NCBI RefSeq assembly: GCF_036898095.1
Contig: NC_090731.1
Coordinates: forward strand, 143,101,439-143,165,438
Length of the DNA: 64,000 bases
From: Palaemon carinicauda
Lineage: Eukaryota > Arthropoda > Malacostraca > Decapoda > Palaemonidae
Reading direction: 5' to 3'
The position numbers and the translations under genes are program-made. The notes below the pieces were generated by a model. That model was not told the origin of the DNA. It saw nothing but the letters and a program-made list of their open reading frames with translations, and made no database searches. Positions 8,251 to 19,986 of the stretch are shown piece after piece; position 1 is the first letter of the stretch; every line of letters starts with the position of its first letter.

Positions 8251-10657
8251 CTCGTTCGTGGCTACTTTTGGTACTCGAGACGTAAACAAACGGGCGCCAT
8301 TGCTAATTGACGTCACGTCCGTCCTCATCCTTCTGCTAGTAGCTCGCCTATCTTAGACGGATTTTCCCTACGCTCTTTTTATCAACCTGCATCTTCGTCA
8401 TGTCGCTACCTTCGGCCTCGCCTTCTTCTGGAAAGTTGAGTACAAGGTTCCAGTATTGTTTTATTAAGCTCTGACCGTAAAGTAAATTTTACTTTTCAAG
8501 ATAATTGATGTTTTGTGGCAGAGCTGTGCCTCTACCGGACCCGCCATTTTATGGCGTCGCTGTTGTTCTGCATGCCTTATTTAGTTAGCCTCAACAGCGT
8601 TTCCGGCCTCATTAACTAATCGATACTATTAGTTTATTTAGTCTTCATAGCTAGGAACTTTTATATCGTGTTTTGACGCTTTATTATCGGTCATCGACTG
8701 ACCCCATACCAGTTGGCTACTATAGCCCCCAGGCCAGAGCGCCTATATCAGTGTTCATGCATGATATTTTTCAGTGATCCTAGGCTTACTTATGAAGATA
8801 GTGGCATTATTTTACAATACTATTGACTGTGATGCAAGTGTTTTCGCCTTCAGGGACCTTAAGGGACAGGTTAGATAGTGTGTCTTTCTAACCTAACCTA
8901 CAAGTAGGACCCCTATATGCTTCCTTCATCCCCTGCCTTAGGGCATCCCCTCTGTGTAGCCTTGCTCCCCCTACCACGTATGGGGATCAAGCTCATATCA
9001 GAGTATTATATCGCCTCTCTGTCCTCCCTAAGGGAATGATCCCCCCTTAGGGTTGCGTCCGAGAATGAGGAACGGCTAGTCCTTCCTCTATTGCTGGGGC
9101 TAGGTCTCCGACCTTTCCTGCAATAGCGATACGTCTTCCATCCTTCCTAGTTCAGGATGTAACATCCCTGCTTTAGGTTAGGTTTTGGAGGGGTTAGTTC
9201 TGTTCCTTGCTGAAACGATACCCATGCACTGTTTTCAGACAAGCTGCCTTACCTTAGGCTAGGGAGTGTCCTCCCTTCCTCAGTGGCCACTCTGGTACAG
9301 AACCCCCTCCATAGAAGACCCTTCTCTTCTCCCCTCCCCACCTATCTCTTGTATGGCCTAGCCTATACTTAGGTTAGTCTATACCCATCTGTCCCCTGTC
9401 GTACAACTCCTCCTTAGGGTGGAGTGATAGGGCTACCCTGAGCTCCTGTGTGCAGTCCGCTCTGGTACATATACCCTTCATAGTGTCCTATGGGATTAGC
9501 CACTGGATGCGTTCTGTCTGCAGTGGTTTCCCCCCCCCCCCCCCCCCCCCCGCTCTTGGGTGTCCCCTAGCTCTCCCTTGGGCTACCTTAGCTCCCGGTC
9601 CTCTGCGGCCCCTGCTTCTGGGTGATAGGGTCAGCCTCTATCATGGGTACACCCACTCAGATTGGATGTCTGGTGGTCCGTGGCCGGACCCCTACATCCC
9701 TCCTTCTGTCTCTTTCACTATCCGGGTGCCGGTCCCTTGCCGCCTCCACTGTCGGTGATACCCACCTCCTACCTTGGTGACTTATCCCTTAACCTCTGGG
9801 CCGCCAGTCCTCCGTGTGCCGGGGGACTGCCGCCTGCCGCCGGCTTCCAGCCGATGGCTCTCCCTCCTTCCTCATAGCTTGGTCGTCCGTCCACCGGCCG
9901 GCCCCCAGAGTGCCGGCATCCGCCGCCGGCAGTCCGGTTCTGCTATAACCATCCTTGTTCCTGTCACCAAGCCGGCAACCTCCGGCTGCCGGAGCCGCCG
10001 CTCCCTCCGCCGGCGGCCGCCACCCTGGTATTACTCTTGACTTCTATATTGTCTTCCCTAATGCCAGAAACTCTGCTAGAGCGGCCTCCGGCGTTCCGGC
10101 GGTCTGCCGGAGCCTTCCGGAGGCGTCAAGGCGACTTGCACCCCCTTCTACTAGCTATCATCTGATATTGATAGCCCTACACTGCAACCAGATGACTTGT
10201 TTACGTAAATGGATCGGTATCTTATTACCGTTCTATTGGTAATCATGCTGTCTTCTTGCATATCACAGATTTCCAGCATGCTGTGTGTATCTTAGCACGG
10301 CTGGATGCCGGAAACCGTTACCCTATGGGATCTTTTAGTCCCCTATTCTGGAACTGAGTGGCCTCAGTCCCAACCTTATATCCTTGACAATTCCCAATAG
10401 AATTCTCTCTGCCCTACGGACATTCTATATTGAATTCTATCCTGTGCCTTCGGTCACTTCGGATTGTCCACGGATGAAGGTTACGGTAACCAGCCGGGCG
10501 GGATGCACGAAGTATGTACCTATCCTATCTCAGCCCTTCCTCTGTGCATCACACCTATTGTCAAGTTAAAATTAATGATTAATATTAACTTTAGTTTAAG
10601 AGTCATTCTTATGACCCCCCCCATACTCATATTCTCTTTCTTTTACAGGAGGAGCAG
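8251..10657 (+). other. Leader region of DIRS copy A, no supported gene
   Basis: About 2.4 kb without a believable ORF. It holds a perfect CRE octamer (TGACGTCA, about 8310), a 22-nt poly(C) run at 9530-9551 and a strongly GC-rich stretch at about 9550-10140 full of CCGGC/GCCGG words. It ends with a polypyrimidine tract and ACAG at 10645-10648, which looks like a 3' splice acceptor ten bases before the gag ATG. Open frames in 9450-10240 result from high GC. Confidence 0.55.
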
Positions 10658-12569
10658 ATGAAGTGTGATCATGACTTCTGTGCCGTGAAACGCCCGCACT
10701 TCTACGGGCATACGGCGTGTAGGACCCACGCCCCTTGTGCCAACAAGAAAGGGGATTTGAAGTTCCGGGACCCGCAGAACTGTATGGTCTGCCAGGATCG
10801 CCTAGTCGATGCCTTTCATAACCCTCCTTCAGCGGAGGTCAGGGACGCTTCTCGGGATAAGCTACGCAAGTGGGTGCGTGGCTTCCAGAAGAACGCCACT
10901 GGACCATACCTGGCCACTGAAGAAATGAGGGCCCTTCTGTTCCCAAAGGCCTCCCCTGATTCTGTGGTACCCAAAGAACTGATCCCCACCATCCAGATCA
11001 CGGTGGAACCAGACGTAGACATGGCCCAGTCCATGCATGAGTGCCACCTGGATTCCGAGAACGACGAACATATGTCGGATATTTCGGAGGGCACGGAGAA
11101 GACCCTTATGGCCCAAGGTGCGGAAGATGAAGAGGACCAGGTGGAATACACCGAGTCGGAGCAGGAGGTCGCTCCGCCTTCCATCACTGCCCCTACTCCT
11201 ACACCGACGGAAGTGTCTCTCCCGTCTACCTCCGCTACCCCGGAACCCATCCCATCCGCCCAAGAGATGTTCCGGATGATTAAAGCCATTATGGACGACA
11301 GGCTTAAAGAAACTCACGAGTTCATCAGGTCCATGAAAGGGTCCAAAGAACCGAAGAAGATCTCGGTTAAGGATCTCCCTGCATGCTCACATGCCAACCC
11401 TTGGAGGTATGCCGGGCATATGGTTATCGCGACCGGTAGGATCTTTATCAGCGATAAGATCGGCACGGTCCCCCTGGAAGATGTGGAGTTCTTCCCGAAT
11501 TTTGAGGCTTACCCGGACTGTTACGTCCGGCTTCGTTCCGAACCTGCCTCTAAAGAAGAGACCGAACCCAAGGAGGAGATAGTGTTCGATCTCTCGAAGG
11601 CCCAGGCTATGCTAGCCACCGCATTTAAAAGTAGTGGTTTTACCTGCTCTAAGCTTCCGGCCCTGAGCAAGAAGCACCCTACTTACGTCGCACCCGACGA
11701 TGCAGTCCTTCCCTTCATGGAAAAGGCCTTCGCTGCGTGCCACAAGGCTGTGGAAGAAGGAAAACCCTGCCCTGCACTGGAGGAGTGCAGACCCTTCTCC
11801 ATAGTAACTCCCCCCGACGCTCGACACTGGAAGGATATCCAGCATACATTCGTGGTGGGAAAGCTAGACCCTGACGTAGCCGGACGTCAGTTTAACGAAG
11901 ACCTCCCGAAACTCAACGACCACCTCCTTCGTCGGGAACAAGATACGAAGGAAAGGCTTGCAGCATCCATGTCCCACCAGGTACAACTACATGGTACTCG
12001 CCAAATCCCACATGGCAACTCTGGTGAAGGACTTGTAACACTTCATGAAGGCTCGGAGAGCCTGTCGAGAATTTGTGTTCTCAGGTGCCACTGTGAAACA
12101 CGAACCCCGGAGGCTGATTTCCTCCAACATCTGGGGTAAGCACCTCTTTCCCTCTGACCTTGTGAAAGAGATCACCGACAAGGCCGCCACGGAGAACAGG
12201 AACCTTCTCCACAAGTGGGGCATGTCGAAGAAGAGGAAATCCTCCCAGGACGACGGCCCTCAACCTAAGAGGAAATCCTCCAAGCAGAAACCCCAGCAAC
12301 GTCAACAGAGACGACAGTTTCCGGGACCCGCTACTCCCCAAGTGGCAGCTCAGCCACAGCAGACCTTTCAGCTGGTCACCCAACCGGTCTTGTCAGAGTC
12401 ACCGGTTTTCACCCCTGCTTTCGAGCAACAGACGACTAACTTTCGTCCCAAAGGTAGAGGCTCAAACAGAGGTGCAGGCAGAGAAGCATCTCGCCGTCCC
12501 TCCAGAGGCAGAAGAGGAAGGGGAGCTAGCGTCCGAGGCAGTAAACCCTCGGGACACCAGAAGCAATGA
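10658..12569 (+). pseudogene. DIRS copy A gag-like ORF (frameshifted)
   Basis: The ATG at 10658 follows a splice-acceptor-like tract. The N-terminus is Cys/His-rich (CDHDFC, then HTACRTHAPC, then CMVC), a likely zinc-binding module; the middle is acidic and Pro/Thr/Ser-rich; the end is very basic (KKRKSS, RGRRGRG), as expected of an RNA-binding DIRS Gag. The first frame runs to 12139 but leaves the coding path between about 11950 and 11991. The tail continues in another frame with a TAA at 12036-12038, then open 12045-12569. It overlaps the start of the RT ORF. Family function is RNA packaging; no enzymatic motif is visible. Confidence 0.7.
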
Positions 12570-14409
12570 AGTGCTTCCGGTGGGAGGAAGACTCCGCCAA
12601 TTCCAGGATCGTTGGACCTTCGATCCCTGGGCGCACAGCATCGTCAAGAAGGGTCTAGGCTGGAGTTGGACTCAACCACCCCTAACCTTCCAGCAATTCT
12701 TCCAACAATCAACCCCCCTTCTGCAAGAATATGTCCTAGATCTCTTGAACAAGAAGGTGATAAGGAGGGTAAAGTCCACCAGGTTCCAAGGGAGACTGTT
12801 TTGCGTCCCCAAGAAAGACTCCGACAAACTCAGAGTCATTCTGGACTTATCCCCCCTCAACAAGTACATAGCGAACGACAAGTTCAAGATGCTGACTCTT
12901 CAACAGATAAGGACCCTTCTGCCTCGAGGTTCTTACACGGACTCCATAGACCTGGCGGATGCCTACTGGCACGTTCCAATGAACCATCACGCTTCCTCCT
13001 ACCTAGGATTTCGACTCCAAAGGAAAAGCTACGCTTTCAGGGCCATGCCCTTCGGCCTCAATGTGGCCCCTCGGATCTTCACAAAGCTGGCGGACGCCAT
13101 AGTACAACAGCTCCGCCTCCGAGACGTCCAGGTGAATGGCCTACCTCGACGATTGGCTAGTCTGGGCTCCATTGCCCGAGGATTGTTTGAAATCCTGCAG
13201 CAAAGTCACCCAGTACCTAGAACACCTGGGATTCAAGATAAACGTGAAGAAATCTCGCCTCTCTCCAGCTCAGAAGTTCCAATGGTTAGGAATCCAGTGG
13301 AACCTTCAGTCACACCGCCTTTCCATCCCCCAGAAGAAAAGGAAGGAAATAGCAGGGTCTGTCAAGCGACTACTGAAATCCAAGCGGATCTCAAGACGCC
13401 AGCAGGAACGAGTTCTAGGCTCTCTACAGTTCGCCTCAGTGACAAACCCGGTGCTTCGTGCACAGCTAAAGGATGCCGCGGGAGTCTGGAGACGTTCTGC
13501 ATCCATCGCTCGAAGAGACCTCAAGAGACGGCTCCCAAACAGACTTTGACTTCTCCTCAAGCCGTGGTCGGAAGCAAAGGCCCTGAAAAGGTCCATTCCT
13601 CTTCAACACCCACCTCCATCACTCAACATCCACACGGACGCTTCGCTGGAGGGTTGGGGAGGTCACTCCCACCAAAAACAGGCTCAAGGCACATGGTCTC
13701 CCCTATTCAAGACGTTTCACATCAACATCTTGGAGGCCAGGGTGGTCCTTCTAACTCTGAAGAAACTCTCCCCCCCTCCCTCGATCCATATTCGTCTAAC
13801 CCTAGACAACTTGGTGGTAGTTCGATGTTCAATCGCCAAGGCTCAAGATCGCCCCAGATAAATCAGGTGCTTCTAACAATCTTCCGTCTGGCAGAGAAGA
13901 AGAAATGGCACCTGTCTGCAGTTCACCTACAAGGATTCCGCAACGTGACGGCGGACGCTCTATCTCGGACAAGCCCGATAGAGTCGGAATGGTCTCTAGA
14001 CGCAAGATCATTCTCCTTCATCTCTCACCAAGTCCCAGAACTTCAGATCGATCTCTTCGCAACGAGCGACAACAATCAACTTCCTCGGTATGTGGCCCCG
14101 TACGAGGACCCCAAGGCAGAAGCAGTGGACGCCATGTCACTGGACTGGAACATATGGTCCAAGATCTACCTGTTCCCTCCCACCAACCTTCTGCTGAAAG
14201 TCCTCTCCAAGCTGAGAACCTTCAAAGGGACAGCAGCCCTAGTGGCTCCCAAGTGGCCCCGGAGCAACTGGTACCCCCTGGTCCTGGAGCTGCAGCCCAC
14301 GCTGATCCCTCTCCCGGGCCCAGTTCTCTCCCAACAAGTACAGAAGTCGACTGTCTTCGCTTCATCATCGAAAATCAAGGACCTTCATCTCATGATTTTC
14401 TCTCCCTAG
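12472..14409 (+). pseudogene. DIRS copy A RT-RNase H-methyltransferase region (frameshifted)
   Basis: Reverse transcriptase starts in one frame (KKVIRRVKS, LRVILDLSPLN, DSIDLADAYWHVP, MPFGLNVAPRIF). It jumps frame at about 13130, just before the catalytic YLDDW (13136-13549 frame). It meets a TGA at 13547-13549 and then runs through RNase H (NIHTDASLEGWGG). It returns to the first frame near 13860 with the ADALSR end of RNase H. Next comes the Dam-like methyltransferase-type domain seen in DIRS elements (IDLFATS...N, DAMSLDWN, LFPPTN, LVAPKWP). The enzyme would copy RNA to DNA. Two compensating shifts plus one stop make this copy inactive. Confidence 0.8.
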
Positions 14410-15380
14410 CCGCAAAGAAGAGGTTTGGGATCTCGAAGAAAAGTCTAGACTTCCTCGAGGAATACAAGACTGAATCCACAAGACGGCAATACGAATCATC
14501 TTGGAGAAAATGGGTCTCATTCGTCAAGGCAAAAAATCCTAAGGAAATCACCATTGATTTTTGCATGTCCTTCTTTATTCACCTTCATGGACAGGGATTA
14601 TCAGCCAATACGATCTCTACTTGCAAATCGGCCTTGACTAGACCACTGTTGTATGCCTTCCAAATTGATCTGTCCAGCGACATCTTCAATAAACTGCCGA
14701 AAGCATGCGCTCGTCTACGCCCAGCACCCCCACCGAAACCGATCTCCTGGTCATTGGACAAGGTGCTCCAATTCGCCTCCAACTTGGATAATGATTCATG
14801 CCCTCTCAAGGATCTGACTCAGAAAGTTATATTTCTCTTTGCTCTTGCTTCAGGAGCCTGAGTCAGCGAAATAGTGGCATTATCAAGAGAAGAGGGTCAC
14901 ATCCTGTTTACTGATTCAGGAGACCTTACCCTCTCCCCGGATCCGACGTTTCTCGCCAAAAACGAATTACCCACCAAAAGATGGGGCCCCTGGAGAATAT
15001 GCCCCCTGAAGGAAGATGCCTCTCTATGCCCAGTAGAGAGCCTCAAGGTCTATCTTCGCAGAACTTCGAACTTTGGTGGAGGCCAACTCTTCAAAGGAGA
15101 AACATCGGGCAGCGACCTGTCACTGAAACAACTAAGAGCGAAAATCACCTACTTCATTTGCAGAGCGGATCCTGACAGTGCACCCGCCGGTCACGATCCT
15201 AGAAAAGTTGCATCGTCTCTGAATTTCTTTCAGAGTATGGACTTCGAAAGCCTTAAAAGCTTCACAGGCTGGAAGTCCTCGCGTGTTTTCTTCAAACATT
15301 ATGCGAAACAAGTGCACGAAGTCAAACATTTTGTGGTAGCCGCAGGTAGTGTTATGAAACCTGCACCTAACTCTGCATAG
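14340..15380 (+). pseudogene. DIRS copy A tyrosine recombinase, stop at the catalytic Arg
   Basis: Phage-integrase-type recombinase that would insert the circular DNA intermediate without target duplication. The N-terminal SAM-like part is visible (TRRQYESSWRKWVSFV, SANTISTCKSAL). The catalytic core follows. The first catalytic Arg position, in the GA-R-VSE motif, is TGA at 14859-14861; copy E has AGA there. After this stop the same frame continues with VSEIVALSREEG, GHDPRKVASSL (H-x-x-R) and VFFKHYAKQV (the Tyr). It overlaps the end of the RT frame by about 70 bp. One nonsense change is enough to kill it. Confidence 0.85.
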
Positions 15381-15600
15381 AACAGCGAGTTACTTGGGAC
15401 TCTTAACTCTTCGGGTGCCTATGTTGACCCTCGAGCGATACGTAGTGATGTCGAAAACACTTAGTGCTTTCTTATAACTGTTCTTATCCCAGGTGAAATG
15501 TCATAGTCGTCACACAAGTGCCGCATGCCTAGAGCATGATGTGTTTTAATTAAAGACTGACGTTCCTCGAGAACGAGTGCCTACTAATAAATTTGAAATT
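15381..15600. other. 3' untranslated remnant of copy A and junction with copy B
   Basis: Short AT-rich stretch after the recombinase stop. The exact border with copy B is not sharp; recognisable B gag homology starts at about 15605. No ICR or terminal repeat of A is present. Confidence 0.5.
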
Positions 15601-16576
15601 TATCCTTGAGCAAGACCTCGAAGATATTTCGGGAGAGGAAGAAAAACCTGCCGACTCTTCTAGCGATTACAAGGTTCTTTCTCGGTCTCTTTTGGAACTT
15701 TATGGGGAGGAATTTCAACCTTCGGCCCCTCATTCTCCTCAGTCTCAATTTACCAGGAAGAAAGCTACTAAGTCTTCGGCCTTCATCAAAATGAAACTTT
15801 CAATTTCGGCCAGGAAAGCTCTCGCTAAAGTGGATGATTGGATGAAGGAACGGAGACAAGTTGTCAAGACCACCTTTTCTTTTCCACCGTCTCGGCTCGC
15901 TTCCAAGGCCGGTATGTGGTATGAGACAGGGGAACCTTTGGGGTTAGGAGTGCCTTTCTCCTCCCAAGGTGACTTCTCGGCTCTTGTGGACTCGGCAAGA
16001 AGGCATGCTTTAAACTCGGCCAAGGTGATGTGGTCCATGTCGGAGCTTGATCACCTCGTCAAGAGAATTTTCAGGGTTTTTGAGGTTTTCAGCTTCCTGG
16101 ACTGGTCTCTCGGGACTCTGGCCAGGAAGTCTGAACTCCTGGAGGACACGAAGGACCTGACGAGTATCATGTCCTGCATGGACAAAGCTCTAAGGGATGG
16201 AGCTATTGAATTGGCTTCCCTTTTCTCAGCAGGGGTCTTAAAGAAGAGGGCCCTTTTGTGCTCCTTCACCTCTAGATCTGTGACTGTTGCCCAGAAGTCG
16301 GAGCTACTTTACGCCCCTTTTTCACGTCTTCTTTTTCCTGAAGCTCTGGTCAGAGATATCTCCCTTTCTCTGACTCAGAAGGCTACTCAGGACCTTTTGT
16401 CTCGGTCGGCTAGAAAGACCTTACCTGTTGCTCCTGCTCCTCTGAAGAAGGAGGAGAAGAAGTTTCAACAGCCCTTTCGGGGCAGGATCTCCTCGAGAGC
16501 GGATTTTAGGGGGAGAAGACAAGAGTCAGGGCCAAGGACCAGCAGGAGTGCGTTTAGGCCCCGGTCCAAAAAATGA
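15593..16576 (+). pseudogene. DIRS copy B gag-like protein, C-terminal half
   Basis: 327 codons without a normal ATG start, because the element is cut on its left. It aligns along its length with the second half of the copy D gag. Shared blocks include SRLASKAGMWYETGEPLGLG (D: KLASKSSVWYATGEEPGLG), FSALVDSARR and the run SELDHL...FRVFEVFSFLDW. The end is basic and Gly/Arg-rich (FRGRISSRADFRGRR), likely for nucleic-acid binding. The stop is TGA 16574-16576. The recombinase uses this same frame further down, as in copy D. Confidence 0.75.
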
Positions 16577-18635
16577 GATGGAAGTCCTCCAGACACCAGT
16601 AGGGGCAAGACTGTCTCGTTTTTGGCAGTCTTGAAAAAAGAGAGGGGCGGACACCTGGTCCCTCTCAGTCGTCAAGGAAGGTTACAAGATCCCCTTTTTA
16701 AAGAAACCACCTCTCTCAGACTCTCCCCTAGCCTTAGTGGCTCAGTACACCAACGCGGGGAAACGAGAGGCTCTTCTGGAGCTAGTTGACCAGATGTTGG
16801 TCAAGGGAGCAATAGAGCCAGTTCAAGACCTCGCCTCCCCAGGCTTTTACAATCGCCTGTTTATGGTTCCCAAGAACTCGGGTGGATGGAGACCAGTCCT
16901 AGATGTCAGCTTTCTGAACGCCTTCGTGGAGAAAACAAAGTTCTCCATGGAGACGACTCAGTCAGTGCTGGCTGCAGTTCATCCAGGAGACTGGATGGTT
17001 TCTCTCGACCTGCAGGACGATTATTTTCACGTCCCCATTCATCCGTCTTCGAGGAGATATCCAAGGTTTGTGTTCCAGGGCAAGTGCTTCCAGTTCAGGG
17101 CACTTTGCTTCTGTCTCAGCACAGCTCCCCAAGTTTTCACCAGACTAATGGCGAATGTGGCAGGCTGGTTACACCACGAGGGGATAAAGGTCTCCTTCTA
17201 TCTAGACCACTGGTCGATCCGGTCACAGTCGAAAGAGAAATGTCTGGAGGACCTAATGAAAACTTATACGATCACTCAGGACCTGGGACTCATCGTCAAT
17301 TCGGGAAAGTCTCAGACCGAGCCGAATCAGACTATTCTCTATTTGGGGATAGTTCTGAATTCAGTTCTTTTTCAGGCTTCTCCCTCCCAGGAGTGGCAGA
17401 CCAGGTGCCTGGACAAAGTCAAAGACTTTTTGAGGAAGCAGGAATGCTCAGCGAAGGAGTGGATGAGTCTGCTGGGAACTCTATCCTCCCAGAAGCAGTT
17501 TGTCCCTTTGGGGAGACTGCACCTAAGGCCTCTGCAACACTTCCTCGCAAAGGTTTGGAACAGAAAGATCCAGGAGGACACTTTTTCTTTTCCCATTCCG
17601 ACAGAGATCAAGGATCTTTTAATGTGGTGGCTGGACCCAGCTCTGTTGGGAAAAGGGATCTCCTTGTTCAAGAAGAACCCCGACCTAGTGTTATTCTCAG
17701 ACGCGTCTGAGTCAGGCTGGGGAGCAACACTAGGGAACAAAGAGGTCTCAGGTATTTGGGAAGGGAGTCAGGTCAGTTGGCATATCAACAGGAAGGAATT
17801 GATGGCCATTTTGTTAGGGCTCAAGGCCTTCAAAACCTCGGTGTCGGGAAAGACTGTGGAGATCAATTCCGACAACACCACAGCTCTCGCGTACATAAGG
17901 AAGCAAGGGGGAACTCACTCCCTCTCTCTCATCTCAACTGCGAGAGAGCTTCTCCTCTGGGCGAACGAGAATGAGACCCAGCTGTTGACAAGGTTTGTTC
18001 AAGGGCAGAGAAACATCAGAGCAGACATGCTCAGCAGGAGGGGACAGGTCCTTCCTACAGAGTGGACTCTCAACCCGCATGTCTGTCAGAGCCTCTGGAA
18101 GTTGTGGGGCAGACCAGTAATAGACCTTTTCGCCTCCGGTCTAAACAAGAGGATCCCCAACTACTGCTCCCTAGTCCCGGACGAGGAAGCTGTTGCAGTG
18201 GACGCCTTCTTGATGGATTGGACGGGGCTGGACATGTATGCCTTTCCCCCGTTCAAGATCATCAATCTGGTTGTCAGGAAGTTCGCTCTCCTCGATTCGG
18301 GACGAATGATCCTAGTGGCTCCATTCTGGCTTGCGAGGGAATGGTTCACCGAAGTGGTAGGGTTGCTGATGGACTTTCCAAGAAGACTCCCGGCAAGTCC
18401 AGATCTTCTCAGACAACCCCACTTCGAGAGATTTCACCAAAACCCCCTCGCTCTCAATCTGACTGCCTTCAGACTGTCGAGAAGCTCGTTAGATCTCGAG
18501 GCTTTTCGGCGCAAGCGGCAAAAGCTATTGCCAGGGCAAGGAGGATCTCTTCACAAGGAGTCTACCAGTCAAAGTGGGAGACCTTTAGAGCTTGGTGCAG
18601 GAGGCGCAAGGTTTCCTCGTCCTCTACCTCTCTAA
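16577..18635 (+). pseudogene. DIRS copy B RT-RNase H-methyltransferase (RT site mutated)
   Basis: Open from about 16737, but homology to D begins earlier. A TGA at 16632-16634 replaces a conserved Trp of D. RT motifs: FYNRLFMVPKNSGGW, SLDLQDDYFHVP, then YLDHW. The second aspartate of the catalytic YLDD box is His (codon 17208-17210, CAC). RNase H follows with LFSDASESGWGA, NRKELMA, NSDNTTALAY and ADMLSRR. The methyltransferase-like domain has IDLFASGLNKR, DAFLMDW, YAFPPFK and LVAPFWLAREWF. The D-to-H change should abolish DNA synthesis, so B would need RT supplied in trans. Confidence 0.85.
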
Positions 18636-19537
18636 GCCAGAGTGCGGACTTTCTTTTGTACCTCAGGCAGGATGCTAAGCTGGCTGTATCTACCATTAAA
18701 GGATACAGGAGCATGCTCTCAACCGTCTTTAGGCATAGAGGCTTAGAGTTATCTCAGAATAAGGACTTGCAGGATCTCATTAGGTCTTTTGAGACAACGA
18801 AGCAGGTGCACTTAAGACCCCCTTCTTGGAACCTGGATGTGGTGCTTAAGTTTTTGTGCTCCAGGAAGTTTGAGCCTATCTCGCAAGCTTCTCTGCGAGA
18901 TGTGACTAAGAAAACCCTCTACCTTTTGTCTCTAGCGACTGCCAGGAGGATCAGCGAGGTCCAGGCAATCGAGAAGCGTGTAGGCTTCACCCTAAATGGA
19001 GCGGTTTGTTCCTTGAGGTTCATCTTTCTCGCCAAGAATGAGAACCCTTCAAAACCCTGGCCTAGGACTTTTGAAGTCCTTAACCTCACAAATCTAGTAG
19101 GTCAGGAACAGGAAAGCCTCCTCTGCCCGGTTAGGGCTCTCAAGGCTTATTTGGCCCACACTAAGAGCGTGAGGGGTGCTTCCAACTCCTTATGGTGTTC
19201 GGTGAAGGATCCTCAAAAACCCCTGTCAAAGAATGCTTTGTCCTTTTTCCTGAGGGAAACTATTAGGGAAGCCCACCTCTTTTGTGAGGAAGAAAACTTC
19301 GCCCTGTTAAAAGTACGGGCTCACGAAGTAAGGGCCATCGCTGCTTCGCTGGCATACCGGAAAAATATGTCAGTTAAGCAGATCATGGACGCAACGTTCT
19401 GGAGGAGCAACTCTGTCTTCGCTTCTCGTTACCTCAGAGAGGTAAGAGTGGACTATGACAAGTGTTATACCTTGGGCCCATACGTAGCTGCGGCTTCTGT
19501 ATTAGGCAAAGGAGTCACTACCCCCACTCAACCTTAG
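18362..19537 (+). CDS. DIRS copy B tyrosine recombinase
   Basis: Open frame lying -1 to RT and overlapping its end; this frame is already open from about 18062. No ATG was found at the expected start, so translation probably depends on recoding or an unusual start. Core motifs are all present: ATARRISEVQ (catalytic Arg), RAHEVRAIAASL (H-x-x-R), a following TFWRSNSVFASRYLREV with the nucleophilic Tyr. The N-terminal arm-binding part reads VYQSKWETFRAWC and STIKGYRSMLSTVFRH. It would integrate circular DIRS DNA. Apparently intact although the RT of the same copy is dead. Confidence 0.85.
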   Translation, partial: VADGLSKKTPGKSRSSQTTPLREISPKPPRSQSDCLQTVEKLVRSRGFSAQAAKAIARARRISSQGVYQSKWETFRAWCRRRKVSSSSTSLSQSADFLLYLRQDAKLAVSTIKGYRSMLSTVFRHRGLELSQNKDLQDLIRSFETTKQVHLRPPSWNLDVVLKFLCSRKFEPISQASLRDVTKKTLYLLSLATARRISEVQAIEKRVGFTLNGAVCSLRFIFLAKNENPSKPWPRTFEVLNLTNLVGQEQESLLCPVRALKAYLAHTKSVRGASNSLWCSVKDPQKPLSKNALSFFLRETIREAHLFCEEENFALLKVRAHEVRAIAASLAYRKNMSVKQIMDATFWRSNSVFASRYLREVRVDYDKCYTLGPYVAAASVLGKGVTTPTQP

Positions 19538-19921
19538 TTTATGTACTTGTATATGGGTTTGTGTTTTTTATGGTTGTCTGAAGTCCTCGTTCTGTGGTAC
19601 GGTTCCCTCAGTCCAGATAGATAGTTTATATCTATTTCTGCAAGGTTAGATGGTTAGCTTTAGTAAGGTTGCAGGTTTTTTATATGGGAAGGTAGTTTTC
19701 TGAAGTCTAGTCAAGTTGTTGGTCCTACCCCTTTGACAGACTCGATTGAGATGTTTGCAGCGTAGCAGGTCTACTCCTGGGAAAAGCGACTCTAGAGGCA
19801 GTTACCTTTGAAGTCAGCTACCTTAGCAGGTAAGGAATCAAGGTGTTTGTTCTCCTACAACTCTTTTGTTGTTTCCCCAACTATGTTTTTCTGTCTGTTT
19901 CCCTCCTCCAAATGTGTGAAT
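19538..19921 (+). other. 3' untranslated region of DIRS copy B
   Basis: Between the recombinase stop and the ICR. GT-rich, no supported ORF. Corresponds in position to 46561-46963 of copy D. Confidence 0.5.
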
Positions 19922-19986
19922 CAGCTATATATATATAACTGCCAGGTAAGTTTTATGAATACTTACCTGGCAGTTATATATATATT
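19922..19986 (+). repeat. Internal complementary region (ICR) of DIRS copy B
   Basis: Reads as a junction of two inverted copies: CAGCTATATATATATAACTG, then CCAGGTAAG, then TTTTATGAAT, then ACTTACCTGGCAGTTATATA. The second half is the reverse complement of the element right end (20172-20214). The first half is predicted to be the complement of the missing left end. This is the circle-templating ICR known from DIRS1. Confidence 0.85.

Larger units (their letters stand above)
7975..15600 (+). mobile_element. DIRS-type retrotransposon copy A (decayed, right end missing)
   Basis: Left terminal repeat, 2.4-kb leader, gag-like ORF, RT-RNase H-methyltransferase-like region and tyrosine recombinase, in the order usual for DIRS1-like elements. 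The left end (TTTTTTGGGCTCAAGCC) matches the complement of the ICR of copy E at 47568-47660, which defines the family. The right terminal repeat and ICR are missing: after about 15600 the sequence is copy B. Frameshifts and stops occur in every ORF, including a stop at the recombinase catalytic arginine. Confidence 0.85.

Noticed and set aside
8860..9200. CTAACCTAACCT and TTAGGTTAGG words in the DIRS A leader
   Set aside because: Two or three units at most; not a telomeric or interstitial telomere array.
9450..10242. Several ORFs of 70-100 codons
   Set aside because: Pro/Arg-rich products of a GC-rich leader, without motif or start context.
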